The position numbers and the translations under genes are program-made. The notes beneath the pieces are model-generated. The model was given only the letters and a program-made list of their open reading frames with translations. It did no database searches and was not told the DNA's origin. From the NCBI RefSeq assembly GCF_902167145.1, contig NC_050098.1:114304207-114368206 (forward strand): a stretch of 64,000 bases of DNA. Reading direction: 5' to 3'. This document shows positions 1-11,913 of this stretch, piece by piece. How positions within the stretch are numbered: the first letter of the stretch is position 1; the number at the start of each line of letters is the position of its first letter. The stretch is from Zea mays. Lineage: Eukaryota > Streptophyta > Magnoliopsida > Poales > Poaceae.

Positions 1-1448
1 TAAGCTATTTTCATAATTGTGAACTTGACTATTACTGGCTCAGTCTAAAATTGTTCACCATTAAGATTGGCATCTATCATGTGTAGGATGTGTTGAATTT
101 TTTTTTGCTATTACTAGTATGCTAGGTGGCTATGTCTCATGCTTTGATTCATTCACTTGTCTTGATTCATTCATTCTATGCTAAACACTCAAAATCAAGA
201 TACGTGATAATCAGAAAGATCGAGATGGGTTTGCATTTGTCACCACTTCATTTTATTGAGTCTGCTTCCATTTGTAGTGCAAGATCGAAACCGGTGTTTT
301 TAGCTTCTGATTGCTTTTCTGCATAGGCTACTCCTGGTTGAAAAGTTATACAAACACAATTCTTACAACCTCTCGCACTCACATGCTTTTCAATGAAATT
401 TGGAATCCGCTACAAAATCCAATAAATCTTGAAAATTTCAAATGGTATCTATTTCAGCTATGTTTCTAGCATGAAGATTGACCGCTGTTTGGTGTAGTTC
501 ACCTTGTTTACATGTGACTGGCACTTAATTGATTTCCTGCTTACTATATGCTTAGTGATGTCTTTGTGGTGAACACCTTTTGAAATTCTTAAAACTCAAT
601 CAAAATGCTTACACTTCACATATCTTGTACATATGATTAATTTGAGCATCTTCTAGCACGTGCATTTATTGTTGCACACTTAGCACAGCACCACTTAGAA
701 CATTTTTACACTCTGACTGGTATATTCCTCAAGCTCCAGCAATTTCTTCCATTCTCTACTCTCTGATGCATTTCTGCATTTTCTTAGGGGGAGTTCTCTT
801 GTCAAGGGGAAGTTTTTCTTTCTACCCTTGTTTGTGCTTGATGAGTTCACTTGTCAACAAGGGGAAATATTTTGAGATTTCCCGATTCCTCTATCAAGGG
901 GGAGAAATTTGGTCTTTCGAGATTTTGAGATTTCTCGGTTCCTCTATCAAGGGGGAGATTTTTTGTCTTTCAGGCTTCCTCTCATCCAAGGGGGAGATAT
1001 GTGTTATTTGGAGTTGTTGGTCTCTCGGGGAGATTTTTGGGAGTATTGTGACAGAGTGAGGAGAGTTGAGCCTTTTGGAGCTTTTGCTAGTTGCGTTGAG
1101 CCGTTTGCCTCTTTCTAGAGGAACTAGCTTTGATTTTAGCTTTTGTGTTGATTTTGTGCTATGAATTGGTTTTTATTATCTGATAAAGCTTTTTGTGCTC
1201 CGATGAGATTTTGGCTTCTGGCTAGTGTTGTTGAGCCCTCCTTTTGCCTCTTATTGAGAGCTAGCCTTTTCTTCCTTGGTCGTGTTGAGTCGTTGCCCAT
1301 TTCTTTGGGGACCAAGTTTTGCTTACTCTAAATGACTTGTCTGGCTTTTATCTGGCTTTTGGTCATTTGAGTGAGTTTCTCTTCTTCCTCTTTCTATTTA
1401 AATATGCTCATGTGGTGGTGTTAACAATGCACTCATCAAGGGGGAGAT
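1..1448 (+). other. 3' non-coding end of a copia element, with repeated polypurine tracts
   Basis: No credible gene is visible. From about 785 the purine-rich motif TCAAGGGGGAGA or a close variant recurs (near 787, 853, 893, 945, 987 and 1436). The last copy, at 1438-1447, sits directly before an LTR and is therefore the likely functional polypurine tract. Grass SIRE/Maximus copia elements are known to carry multiple tract-like repeats after pol, so I read this as the 3' spacer of a copia internal region. No pol remains in the window. Bases 1-765 show nothing I recognise. Confidence 0.6.
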
Positions 1449-3126
1449 TGCGAACACAAGGTTGACTTGTTCCTTGTGGTTCAAGTTGATGATAAGTGAC
1501 TGTCAACAGGTAGCACTCAAGGGTAGTAAGTGGACTGACTAAAGTGTGAGATTTTGCTTATGCAACCATGTCGGTCGGCTTGTGGTGTGCAGGTGTGGAG
1601 CACAAGGACGATGGTCAACGACTGAGGTAAAGGTCATGCCTGCTCATGCTGATGAACCAGGAGCGGTGAATGGCGAGTGCTAGGTCTTGACTGACATACC
1701 AAAGTAGTCAGGTGACTAGCCACAGTGGCTGACACCTGGGACATGAACTCGCGCCATGATATGGTGGAGTGGAACATGTTGTCGGTGTAGTCTAGGATTG
1801 GCAAGACATACATCTGGTTGTGAAGGACGCGCACAAGGTGCGGTACTCATGGCGGGTTTGGTGGTTTGGGTCTCATAACCACCTAGCGCTACGGATGGCG
1901 GGTTTTGCTGAGTTTGGTCCTCAAAACTCAACGATGGTTTCAGAGGGAACTGGTGGCGGCACGTGGCATGATCGCGCAGGGTTCGTCAAGGCGAAGCAAC
2001 TCCGTGTGAAGGACATGGCCGTTAGATCAAAAACCTAGGAGTTGGTCCATTTCGCCTCCGGTGGAGTGGATAGGGTCTATGTAAATAGGGGTAGTTTAGG
2101 AAGAGAGAATAACCCTTTATAAATAGAGGGGAGGGTTGGTTAGTTCAGTATCTCTTGGTTGCCATTTGTTTGGGACTACTCATTCAGAGCTCCTAGTTTT
2201 CTCTCTAGGTAGACATCCGTTGAGCTGAGGGATCCACAACAATTTTGTACTATCGACTGTGATCTCGTGATCTGAAAGTTTAATCTAAGAAATAGTCGCT
2301 GGTATGGCCCACATCGTTTGTTTACATCTCCATCTCAGTTTTACATACTTGCTGAAATTTGGAGTTGTTTTGGTCACTTGTTCTTCCCTTCTCCCCCTCT
2401 TGTGTTTTTGGTGGAAAACCTTTGATTCTTTTGAGAATATTTGGTTTGGGGATTGATTGGTGATGAGTTGCACTCCTCGGACCACTGCATACACCTAGTT
2501 GTTGCAGATTTTGGTCGCGATTTGAGAAAAACTCAGTTTGAACTCGTTCTAGAAAACCCCAACAAAACCCCAATTTCTGGCTCTATTTTTAAATCTGCGG
2601 TTGATTTAGAAGTTCGATTGAGCTCAAAATTTGTGGACACCTTGGAAACATATTTATCAGGTGTGTGTAAAATTGTATCGCAATCGGAGTTCGTTTGATT
2701 TAGTTTTGGATCCAAGAACATAATTTCGTAGTGCTAAAAACAACACTTGTTCACGATACTGTTTTGGACCGTTTTGAACTTTTCGGTGTCCGATTTGTGA
2801 ACCATTTTTTGGTCTCAAGTGAGTATTAGGAACATTTTGTAATCATGAGATCAATCGTTTGCTGATGTGTTCTTGGTTTGAGCGCTTGTTTCATCTCAAT
2901 TGAAGTGAAGTGTTCATTTCTAGTGTTTGGAAGCAAAATCTGATTGACTCCCATTCACCCCCCTTCTGGTCGCATCACTGGTCCTACAAGAGCAATCAAG
3001 TGAAAGGAACTTCTCTCTTTCTCTCTACTCTCAAACTTGGTTTTATTTACTCTAACTCATATTATAGACTGTGTTGTTTTGAGCAAGTTTTGTAGGATCA
3101 CTCATTCACCCCTCTAAGTGCTCTCA
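1449..3126 (+). repeat. LTR of an Opie/Ji-like (SIRE/Maximus) copia element
   Basis: The repeat starts TGCGAACACAAGG right after the tract AAGGGGGAGA and ends GTGCTCTCA right before a primer binding site. Its length is 1678 bp, with TG and CA termini. There is a tract on its left and a primer site on its right, so it separates the 3' end of one internal region from the 5' end of another. No second copy of this LTR lies in the window, so the borders rest on the flanking signals only. Confidence 0.7.
2118..2126 (+). promoter_or_regulatory. TATA box of the copia LTR
   Basis: The sequence is TATAAATAG inside the LTR, followed by a GA-rich stretch. It matches a plant TATA box and would start the genomic RNA about 30 bp downstream. 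Confidence 0.5.
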
Positions 3127-3128
3127 AT

Positions 3129-3141
3129 TGGTATCGGAGCC
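3129..3141 (+). other. Primer binding site of the copia element
   Basis: TGGTATCGGAGCC lies two bases after the LTR end. It is complementary to the 3' end of initiator methionine tRNA apart from the usual A/G variant, as in most plant copia elements. Confidence 0.8.
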
Positions 3142-3158
3142 GTTCTCTTCATCTAGAG

Positions 3159-4562
3159 ATGGATCCTAAAGGTGACCAAGGAGAAGGAGAAGGAGATCCC
3201 CTCCAAAGAAACACCCAAGAGAGTAGAGACCGTCAACTCTAGGTCTAGGAGATCCCCTCTAATGAAGGACGGGAAGAAGAAGAAGAAGCGCATCAAGAAG
3301 ATAGACTACTATGATAGCGACACTTCTTCATTTTCATGAAGAGAGAATGATGACTCATCCTCTACAAAGAAAAGATGGTCAAACAAAACTATTCTAAGAC
3401 CTCTTTTAATTATTCTCGCATAGCTTAGAATTTGAATGCTCATTTGCTATCTATTCCTCTTGGCAAGCCTCCTCATTTTGATGGGAAAGATTATTCTTGG
3501 TGGATTTACAAAATGTGGAATCATTTATCTTCTCTTCATCCTAGTATTTGGGACGAAGTTGAAATTGGAATTCAATGTGTAGATATTGATCATGAGGATT
3601 ACAATGATATTCATATGCAAGAAATGATTCACATAAATACCCAAGCCACTACTATGTTTCTAGCTTCTTTATGCATGAATGAATACAACAAAGTGAGTGG
3701 CTTGGACAATGCCAAGGAGATATGGGACACCCTGAAGATCTCTCATGAGGGCAATCACATCACCATGATCACCAAGATGGAATTGGTGGAAGCAGAGCTA
3801 GGGAGGTTCACCATGAAGAGAAGGAAAGAGCCAATTGAAACATACAACAGGCTCAAGACCCTGGTGAACAAGATTCGAAGCTACGAGAGTACAACATGGA
3901 CGAACCACAACGTCATGCGACTAATGCTAAGATCATTTATCGTTATTGATACTAATCTTGTAAACCTTATTTGTGAGAACCCGAGGTACACCCAAATGTC
4001 GTCTGAAGAAATTCTAGGAAAATTTGTAAGCGGACGCATGATGGCAAAAGAGGCGAGGTATGTCAACGACAGTGCCAACGAACCTCTTCCGCAGCACTAC
4101 GAGCCGCAACCCATTGCTGTCAAGACGACGACCATTTAGGAGGCGCTTCCCGATAGGGTGGCAAAAAATGAGGTGGCTAGTCTCAATGAGGAGGAAATAG
4201 CACTTGTGATCAAGCGTTTCAAGACCGCTTGAAGGGACACAAGGACTATCCCAACAAGAGCAAATCAAGTGAAAAGTGTACATGCTTCAAGTGTGGTAAG
4301 TCCAGTCATTTTATTGCTCAATGCCCCGATACTGAGAATGACCAGGACAAAGACAAGAAATAAAAAAGGAGAAAAAGAAGTTCTATAATAAGAAAAAGGG
4401 CGAGGCGCACATTGGCAAGGAGTGGGATTCGGACTGCTCTGAATTTGACTCCGACGACGAAGGACTCACCACCTCTGCCTTCAACAAGTCATCCCTCTTC
4501 CCAAACGAGCGACACACATGCCTCATGGCTAAGGAGAAGATGGTATGGGTGCGTGACACTCC
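3159..4562 (+). pseudogene. copia Gag, N-terminal and central part, broken
   Basis: The likely start is the ATG at 3159 (MDPKGDQGEG), but that frame stops near 3240. The main open stretch is 3432-4139. It begins at a non-ATG codon, so it is only a fragment. It shows the Gag signature of Opie/Ji-type elements: PPHFDGKDYSWW, then EIWDTLKISHEGN, then ENPRYTQMSSEEILGKFVSGR. A frameshift follows near 4140. A CCHC zinc knuckle is still readable at about 4287-4335 (CFKCGKSSHFIAQCPD). The acidic region after it ends where element A inserted. Gag packages genomic RNA in cytoplasmic particles, but this copy cannot make a full protein. Confidence 0.85.
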
Positions 4563-4567
4563 CAAGT

Positions 4568-7500
4568 TGTCACACCCGGTTTTAAGGGACAAAGCCAGGT
4601 GCATCTCATACATGCGCCAAAGAAGACAACATATATAATAACAGAGTGTATAGAGATAAATGTCACAATATAATCAGAGTAATTATTACATAGCAGAAGA
4701 CTTACAAAAATAAAAGGTAAATATAACAGGATCTAAAATCCATCCTTGGCGCTAGAAAGTCGACTGGGAGATGATGACCTAGACCTCTCACGAACACATC
4801 GCACATCCACCATGCGCCTCCTCCATGGTACCAGTTCTTGACCTGTGGGGGGGGGGGGGTGTGAGACAGCAAGGGTGAGCTCACACATGATCATAGCTCA
4901 ACAAGTTGTGGGGAATAATGTGGCATGAACTCGCCAAAGGTGGGAGATCTGAAGTGTAAGGCTGATCAATGATAGGGGTTAAAGCTGAGCATTGCTTTTA
5001 AGTAGTTGGTTAAAATTTTATTAGCAGTTACTAAGTGTAAGTAAATACCATACCATAATAAATAATAATAGAACAAAATTAACAAATGATCCCATGCAAT
5101 GCATATGACAAATTGAATTTAAGTTCCATAGATTAATCATCGGAGAGTCCTGAGCTGCTCATGACCGTGAGCTCAGCTAGTATACCAGTTTTACACTCTG
5201 CAGAGGTTGTACCCTTTACCCACAAGTCGTGTTTCCCATGTCGCCAGGGCTAGCTAGACCCTTAGACACTACCGAGGTGAATGGCTAGGGATCCACTACG
5301 AGGCCTTTACAAAGTTCCACTAGCTTCCGAAAACCCGCTACAGTTTATGGGAAGAGCACTTGCAAGAATCTCCTGTCTGACCGCCATCGCAGCAAAATCA
5401 ACCCGAGAACCTCCTTGCATGCAACTCTCCTACTGCCCTTGCCCCTTTCGGGTAAGGTAGTCTTCCACTAGCTTTCCTAATTAGTTAGCCAAGGGGTCCC
5501 ATTCCTCCCTTGTGGTGGCACGTGTTTCTCAAGTTAAGCTCCATGTTCCAAATAACAATAATATAATGATCTTGACATGAACATATGTAAAATGACAGAA
5601 TAACTGGAACATGGATATAATGAAATATTAACCCAAAACCGTATAAAGCAATAGCAAAACTACCCATGTGATTTAGGGGTAAACAAGGTAAAATGGATAA
5701 ACAGACTAGGGTGACCTATTGGGTCCCATCAAAATTAAACCTATGCATGGTAAATGATTATAAAGAACATTATTGGGTAACAAAAGTGAATCAAGGGCAC
5801 AACTTGCCTGGCACTTGAGATTCCAGGTACTAGGATGATCTTCCGGTGACTCGTGACCTCACTGCTAGATGTGGCAATACAAACAAACATGGTATAGACA
5901 AAATTAACATCACACCAGACATAAGAACAAACTGTATAATAATAATCTATGCGTTGCTACGAGATCATAGGTTCGAGAATGGCTAAAATCAGAGTTACGG
6001 TTAGAAAGTTATGGTTCTCGGAAGGTTTATGTGGTTAGACAGGAAAACTATGTTCTATGTTGATTATTTATAAATCTTGTGAGAATGATATTCTTAAAGA
6101 AATAACTAATTAAGGTTAATCTAAGTCATTAGAAATCCCTTGTTTAGTCAACCTATAATTATAGATGGATTAACTTTGATTAGCAAGATTAATCTTTTAA
6201 ACATAGGTTTAAATAACATCCAATTACGAAAGTAGGAGATATGATACGAATGATGCTATTATTGAGTAGATAATATTATTATGAAGCTAACACAACTTGA
6301 ACGGACAAAAACGGAGTTAAAACATGGGAGTTATGGATTTTCTAAGACTATTTGATTTATTTCTACATTATAAATCATTTTCTAGATTGATATTAACTAT
6401 AAACCAGGGCTATGGACCACGGTTTCTAATCCCAAAGAGTGCATGGTTATTTTTACAAGTTTTCGGACCATTATGTAATGATCTTTAAACATGGGGTAAC
6501 TGTGGGTTAATACTGATAAAGCATAGGGGCTTTTTAGAAGTTTCTCACAGTCGAAGGGGTATCGTGTCATGAGGGTCGTCCGATTAGAAATGGACGTGCT
6601 AGATCAGATTGGTCATTTGAATCCAACAGGTATGCTACCAGAGCCGTTGATCGCGAGATCAACGGCCACGACTTATTCTCGAAACGGTATGAAGCCAGGG
6701 CCACGAGATTCGCCACGAACGGCCGAGATGCACGTGATATCCCAAGCCGCAGGATGGATGAACAACGACAAGATTTTAACATTGTGAAGGATTAACTCTA
6801 TCCTCAAATCCGAGCCGCACGCTCACCGATCGGTGGCCTGCATTTTATCTGGCCAATCCAGTACACAGGTGCAAGTCCTAACCATTGATCTATTACCCAA
6901 CGGCCCGAGGCCATCATCCACCTCTGGCAAGAGCCTCTGAGTCGCGTAGGCATCCCACAACGGAGCTGCTCGCCGGCGAGGCCCCGGTCAACGCCCCACT
7001 GCCCAACTCACTAACCAACGGATGCAATCGCAGCGAGAAAGACACAACGAAGAATTCAGAGATAGTCTCACCGGTGCATACGGGGCAAAACCGATCCGGT
7101 CTTCAGCGTGAGGTGGACGGCGGTGATTTCTTCTCCCACGGTTCCACGCAATGGGGCTACTGGTACGTGTGTGATGGCGGCAAGGTGACGTCGGAGCTCG
7201 GGTTCGCCCAAGCAAATCCATGGTCGTGCCCATCACGGCATGGCGAAGAAGAACTCGAGCTGGGGGCTCCCGAGCTCGGCGGCGGCGGATCTTGGTGCGT
7301 AGCTAAAAAGCATGAATGTCGAGGACGCAGGTGCTCGCGACTTGGGGGAGAACCAGGGGCTCGTCCGCTGGTCACAGAGCCGGAGGGAGGAGGACGAAGG
7401 GTGAGCGCCGTTCGCCGGAGAGCGAGATCCGCGGCCATGGACGCAGGGGTGTGCATGACATTGAAATTTATGCAGATTCATGGGGGAAATCGGGATAGAG

Positions 7501-8309
7501 GTGGCGGTGCGCTTATATACTCCTATAGAACTCAGCGATGGCCGAGGAACTCGGAGCCCACTGTGAAGCTGTTGCGAGAAATCTGGGAGTGGGAGATCTG
7601 TGAGTTGTTAGGCTCCGAAGAAGACGGGTCTTACAAGTGGGGTCCACACATCAACAGGATAAGACCATTGCACGACTGCAACGTGGGGTTCGCACTGTCA
7701 GTGCGTGGACGTGCACAATTGGGCCAGTGCGGTGGGAATTGAAGGGCTGGGCCAGCCGGTTTGAGCCCATAGAACCGAGGGAAAGCCTTCCTTTTATTTT
7801 CTTTTCCATTTTCTTTTTCTACCATTTCTATTTGCTAAATTCAAATTAGAATGTGATTTGTATCTCAACATTCAATTAATGTGAAACACTCAAAAAGTGC
7901 AGCATGAGATGCAGGGTTCATATTTATTATTTCTCCATTTCTTTAAGTAAATGCTTTTAAACATATAAATTTAATGAGACAATGGTTATTAAGTAATTAC
8001 GCGATAACTTTATTTAAAATGCTTATTACCTAATGTTCTTTCCCTCTTTTCTATATTCTTGAATTTCTTTTAGACCTTAAATTCCACTTTGGACTTTAAC
8101 TTATTTCTTTGTACAATATTGTTATATTATCACAAAATGCACACAAAATAAAATCCCAGCATGATGCATGTATTATTTTTGTGTGTCTTTTGTTATTTAT
8201 TTATCTATTTAAATGAGGTGTTCACATGGGATGGTGAATAGAGATAACACATATATAGATAAAGGGAACACTATTTCTCCTTATATTTCCTTACAAATTG
8301 GGTATTACA
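4568..8309 (-). repeat. 3' LTR of element A (left copy)
   Basis: The repeat is 3742 bp and pairs with 11914-15651. Read on minus it runs TGTAATACCC to GGGTGTGACA. It includes a run of 13 G at 4847-4859, AT-rich stretches, and a GC-rich block at about 6840-7760 that probably covers the transcription start and leader. Open frames of 285 and 99 codons in the GC block occur in both LTRs but are probably incidental. Confidence 0.92.
7512..7519 (-). promoter_or_regulatory. TATA box in the element A LTR
   Basis: On the minus strand the sequence is TATATAAG, upstream of the GC-rich leader block. The right LTR has TATATAGG at the matching place (about 14854-14861), which may be weaker. The related solo LTR has the same motif at 22922-22929. 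Confidence 0.5.
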
Positions 8310-8313
8310 AATC

Positions 8314-8331
8314 CTACCCCCCTTAAAAAGA
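8314..8331 (-). other. Polypurine tract of element A
   Basis: On the minus strand this reads CTTTTTAAGGGGGGTAGG just before the 3' LTR. Element B has nearly the same tract before its right LTR, which ties the two families together. Confidence 0.8.
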
Positions 8332-8357
8332 ATCTCGTCCTCGAGATTTAAGAAGGA

Positions 8358-11300
8358 CTAGGGAAAAGATGGGGAAAATTCTATGCAAAGCTCTTCTTCT
8401 CTTTCCCATGTAGCTTCATCTTCTCCCTGGTGACTCCATTGCACTTCGCACATCTTTATCACTTTATTCCTTGTAACTCGAGTCAAAGCATCAAGAATCT
8501 CGACGAGATACTCCATGTAAGTCAAATCACCCTGAACACCGAGCTCTTCCATTGGTAACTGTTCCTCAGGGACACAGAGACACTTCTTGAGATGAGATAT
8601 GTGGAACACATTATGCACATCCGATAGACTATCAGGTAACTCGATTTGGTATGCCATCCCTCCAACTCGCCTAAAAACTCTGAATGGTCAAATAAAGCGA
8701 GGGGACAATTTGCCCCTAACCTTGAATCTCCTCATTCCACGAAGTGGTGACACCTTGAGGTACACATGATCACCTTCCTCAAATTCCAGTGGTCTTCTTC
8801 TATTATCAGCATAGCTATTTTTTCTGGTCTGAGCTACTCTCAAATTCTCCCGAATTATGCAGACTTGTTCTTCTGCCTCTTGAATAAGTTCAGGTCCAAA
8901 TAACTGTCTTTCTCTAGTCTGATCCCAATATAGAGGAGTCCTACACTTTCTGCCGTATAAAGCCTCAAAGGGTGACATCTTCAGACTGGCCTGGTAACTA
9001 TTATTATATGAGAACTCAGCATAAGGTAGACTGTTGTCCCAACTATTACCATGCTGAAGGGCACAAGCTCTCAACATGACCTCCAATACTTGATTAGTCC
9101 TTTCATTCTGTCCATCAGTCTGACGATGGTAGGCCGAACTAAAATTCAACTTCATATCCATATTCTCATGAAAACTTTTCCAAAATCTGGAGGTAAACTG
9201 TGATCCTCTATCCAAAATGATCTTCTTCGGTACACCGTGTTGAGACACAATCCGAGCCATACATAACTCAGCCAATTGAGATCACTTATAAGTAGTCTTG
9301 ACCGGAATGAAATGAGCCACTTTGGCCAGTCTATCCATAATAACCCATATAGAATCATATCCTTTCGAGGTGTGAGGCAATCCAGTAATGAAGTCCATAC
9401 CAATCTCTTCCTACTTCCACTAGGGTATCTTTAGTGGATGGAGTAGTCCAGTTGGCCTCTGGTGTTCAGCCTTAACTCTTTGACACACATCGCACATAGC
9501 CACATGTGCAGCCACATCTCTCTTCAATCCATACCACAAGAACTTCTACTTCAAATCCTGATATATCTTCGTACTACTAGGATGAATAGAATATTCCAAG
9601 TCATGGGCTTCCTTTAAAATAGTCTCACAAAGGCTATCAATCTCAGGAACACATATCCGATCCTTGAACCATATGGTGCCTTGCTCATCCTCCGTGAATT
9701 CTGAACCTCGACCCTCACTAATCAGATCCTTGATCTCTTGTATCTTAGCATCACCAATTTGTTCTTTGCGGATTTCTTGCTCCAAAGTAGGTTCCACATC
9801 AATAATAACTCATTCAGTGTGAGCAACTATCCCCAGGTTAAGTCTCCTGAAATCCTCAACAATCTCATCGGGTAGCTGGGCAACAACAGCTGAATGAACA
9901 TGCTCCTCTCGACTCAAGGCATCTGCAACCAAATTTGCCTTGCCCGGGTGATAGTGAATCTCCAAATCATAATCCTTAATAAGCTCCAACCAACGGCGTT
10001 GCCTAAGGTTGAGATCCTTCTGAGTGAATATATACTTCAAACTCTTATGATCCATGTACACTTGGCACTTGGTTCCCATGATATAATGTCTCCATATCTT
10101 AAGTGCGTGCACAACGGCTGCTAGTTCTAAGTCATGAGTGGGGTAGTTCAACTCGTGTTTCCACAACTGACGAGACGCATAGGCGATCACCTGTCCTTCT
10201 TGCATGAGCACACATCCTAAGCCTTGGCCACATGCATCACAATAAATGTCAAATCCTTTCTGTAGATCTGGCATAACCAACACTGGTGGTGACATAAATC
10301 TCTTCTTTAATTGATCAAAGCTATCTTGGCACTTCTCGTCCCACTTAAATTCTCTGCCCTTCTCTAGAAGTGAGGTCATACGCTTAGCGACCTTAGAAAA
10401 TCCTTCGATAAATTTCTGATAAAATCCAGCATGTCCCAAAAACTTCGAATCTTCGTAACTGTAGTGGGTATGCTCCACGCCACTATTTCCTTGACTTTAG
10501 CAGGATCCACTGATATTCCTCCATTAGAAATGATGTGTCCAAGAAAGGGCACCTCGCCAATCCAAAACTCGCATTTGCTCGTAGCTTCTGTAGCACCAAT
10601 CTCAGATATTTCTCATGATCACTATCACTCTTGGAATAAATAAGAGTATCGTCGATGAAAACCACGACGAATCTGTCCAAATCATGAACACCTCATTCTT
10701 CAGATCCATAAAATAGGCTGGTGTATTGGTTAGTCCAAATGACATAACGGTGAACTCATATAAACCATATCGGGTCGTGAAATCCGTCTTGGGAATATCT
10801 GATGGCCTAATCTTTGTTTGGTGATAACCCGATCAGAGATCGATCTTCGAGAATACCCTAGCATCTCTCATCCGATCAAATAAATCCTCAATGCGGGGTA
10901 ACGGATACTTGTTCTTCATAGTGACACCATTAAGGGACCTTTAATCCACGCACATCCCTTACAATCCATCATTCTTCTGTACAAACAAAACCGGTGCTCT
11001 CCAAGGTGAAGACTCGGACGAATGTACCTAGCCTCTTGTAACTCTGTTAATTGCTTCTTAAGTTCCTTTAGTTCTTCTACGGACATCCTGTATGACCGTT
11101 TAGTAATAGGAGCAGTCCTAGGTAAGAGATCAATGACCAACTCAACTTCCATATCTGGTGGCATCCCTAATAACTCCTCTGGAAAGACATCCAGAAAATC
11201 CCTAACTGCACGGATGTTTTCGCCCACAAACTTCTCATCTACTAAGAATGCTGCTAATCTGATGGTGGTAGTTACTGCAACTTCAACTTCAAATCTTTGT

Positions 11301-11420
11301 CCTTTGGAACTGATGAGTTCCACGGTTCCCTTAGCATAGTGTATAAACTGTCTTTGCCTTTCTTAACCATGACATACCAAGTATCACGTCTATAGTGCTC
11401 TCTTCTAACACTATAGGGGT
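8358..11420 (-). pseudogene. Element A pol: protease remnant, RT, RNase H, integrase, chromodomain
   Basis: The polyprotein region is read downward from about 11420. A protease tail with DVILGMSWL is near 11400. The RT start is at 11323-10916. The RT core has frameshifts and a TGA near 10836. The RT catalytic box reads FIDDTLIYS at 10680-10600. RNase H at 10478-9810 includes [14 protein letters not shown] and [11 protein letters not shown]. The integrase zinc region is at 9797-9500 and the core at about 9420-8688. Catalytic residues are D of MDFITGLP, D of ILDRGSQF and E of DGQNERTNQ. The C-terminal part (8657-8358) contains EVQWSHQGEDEATWE, a chromodomain-like tail. At least five breaks prevent a full protein, but the integrase core keeps 195 open codons. 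Confidence 0.9.
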
Positions 11421-11898
11421 AGCCCATCTAGGTTAGAAACACATGGTACGACAGAAAGGATTGTAGATAAGGCGAGTAATTACGAGGCATGTTACTGCGG
11501 GGGATTTATTAGCTAAGTAGATTAGTGTGTTATCCACTAAAACTAATACATTACCTTATGGTGGTACATACTAAGATGCCCAACTATAATGTTTCAATCA
11601 ATCAAAGAAGCAAATCAAGCATTTATCATCAGAACAATCAACCAACATTTTTTAATAGCGAAAATAGTTTTAATTTTTTTTGTCTTAGGTCTCCTATCTC
11701 TTAAAAAGTTCATAAATGTAGGATTCCAAGGTGTGAAATCCATATTGTTTTAGAGTAGAAAAGAAAAGAGTAATCAGAGCAGAATAGCAAAAGGTGAGAC
11801 AGGATCAGGATAAGATAAGTATAGGATGAATTAGAGTAAGGTAAGTAGGTAAGAGTCTGTCCATTTCTATCTAGGTCTCGTCCTACAGTCAACATTTC

Positions 11899-11909
11899 CT
11901 CTGATACCA
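11899..11909 (-). other. Primer binding site of element A
   Basis: On the minus strand this is TGGTATCAGAG, four bases after the 5' LTR, complementary to initiator methionine tRNA. The following bases are almost identical to those after the left LTR of element B. Confidence 0.85.
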
Positions 11910-11913
11910 CTTC

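Noticed and set aside
1634..2038. Open frames in the copia LTR
   Set aside because: They are short, overlap on both strands and lie within an LTR with no protein similarity.
4847..4859. Run of 13 G as a possible G-quadruplex
   Set aside because: It is a single G run, not four separated runs, and is shorter in the other LTR, so it is more likely a slippage tract.
7157..7456. A 99-codon sense-strand frame just after the TATA box in the A LTR, also at 14499-14798
   Set aside because: It could be a leader ORF, but the first ATG is lost in the right LTR and the composition is proline- and serine-rich, as expected from GC-rich noise.
6885..7742. A 285-codon open frame in the left LTR of A, repeated at 14227-15084
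   Set aside because: It starts at TTG, lies antisense to the element in a GC-rich block, has no recognisable domain, and the two copies differ mostly by amino-acid-changing substitutions. It looks incidental.
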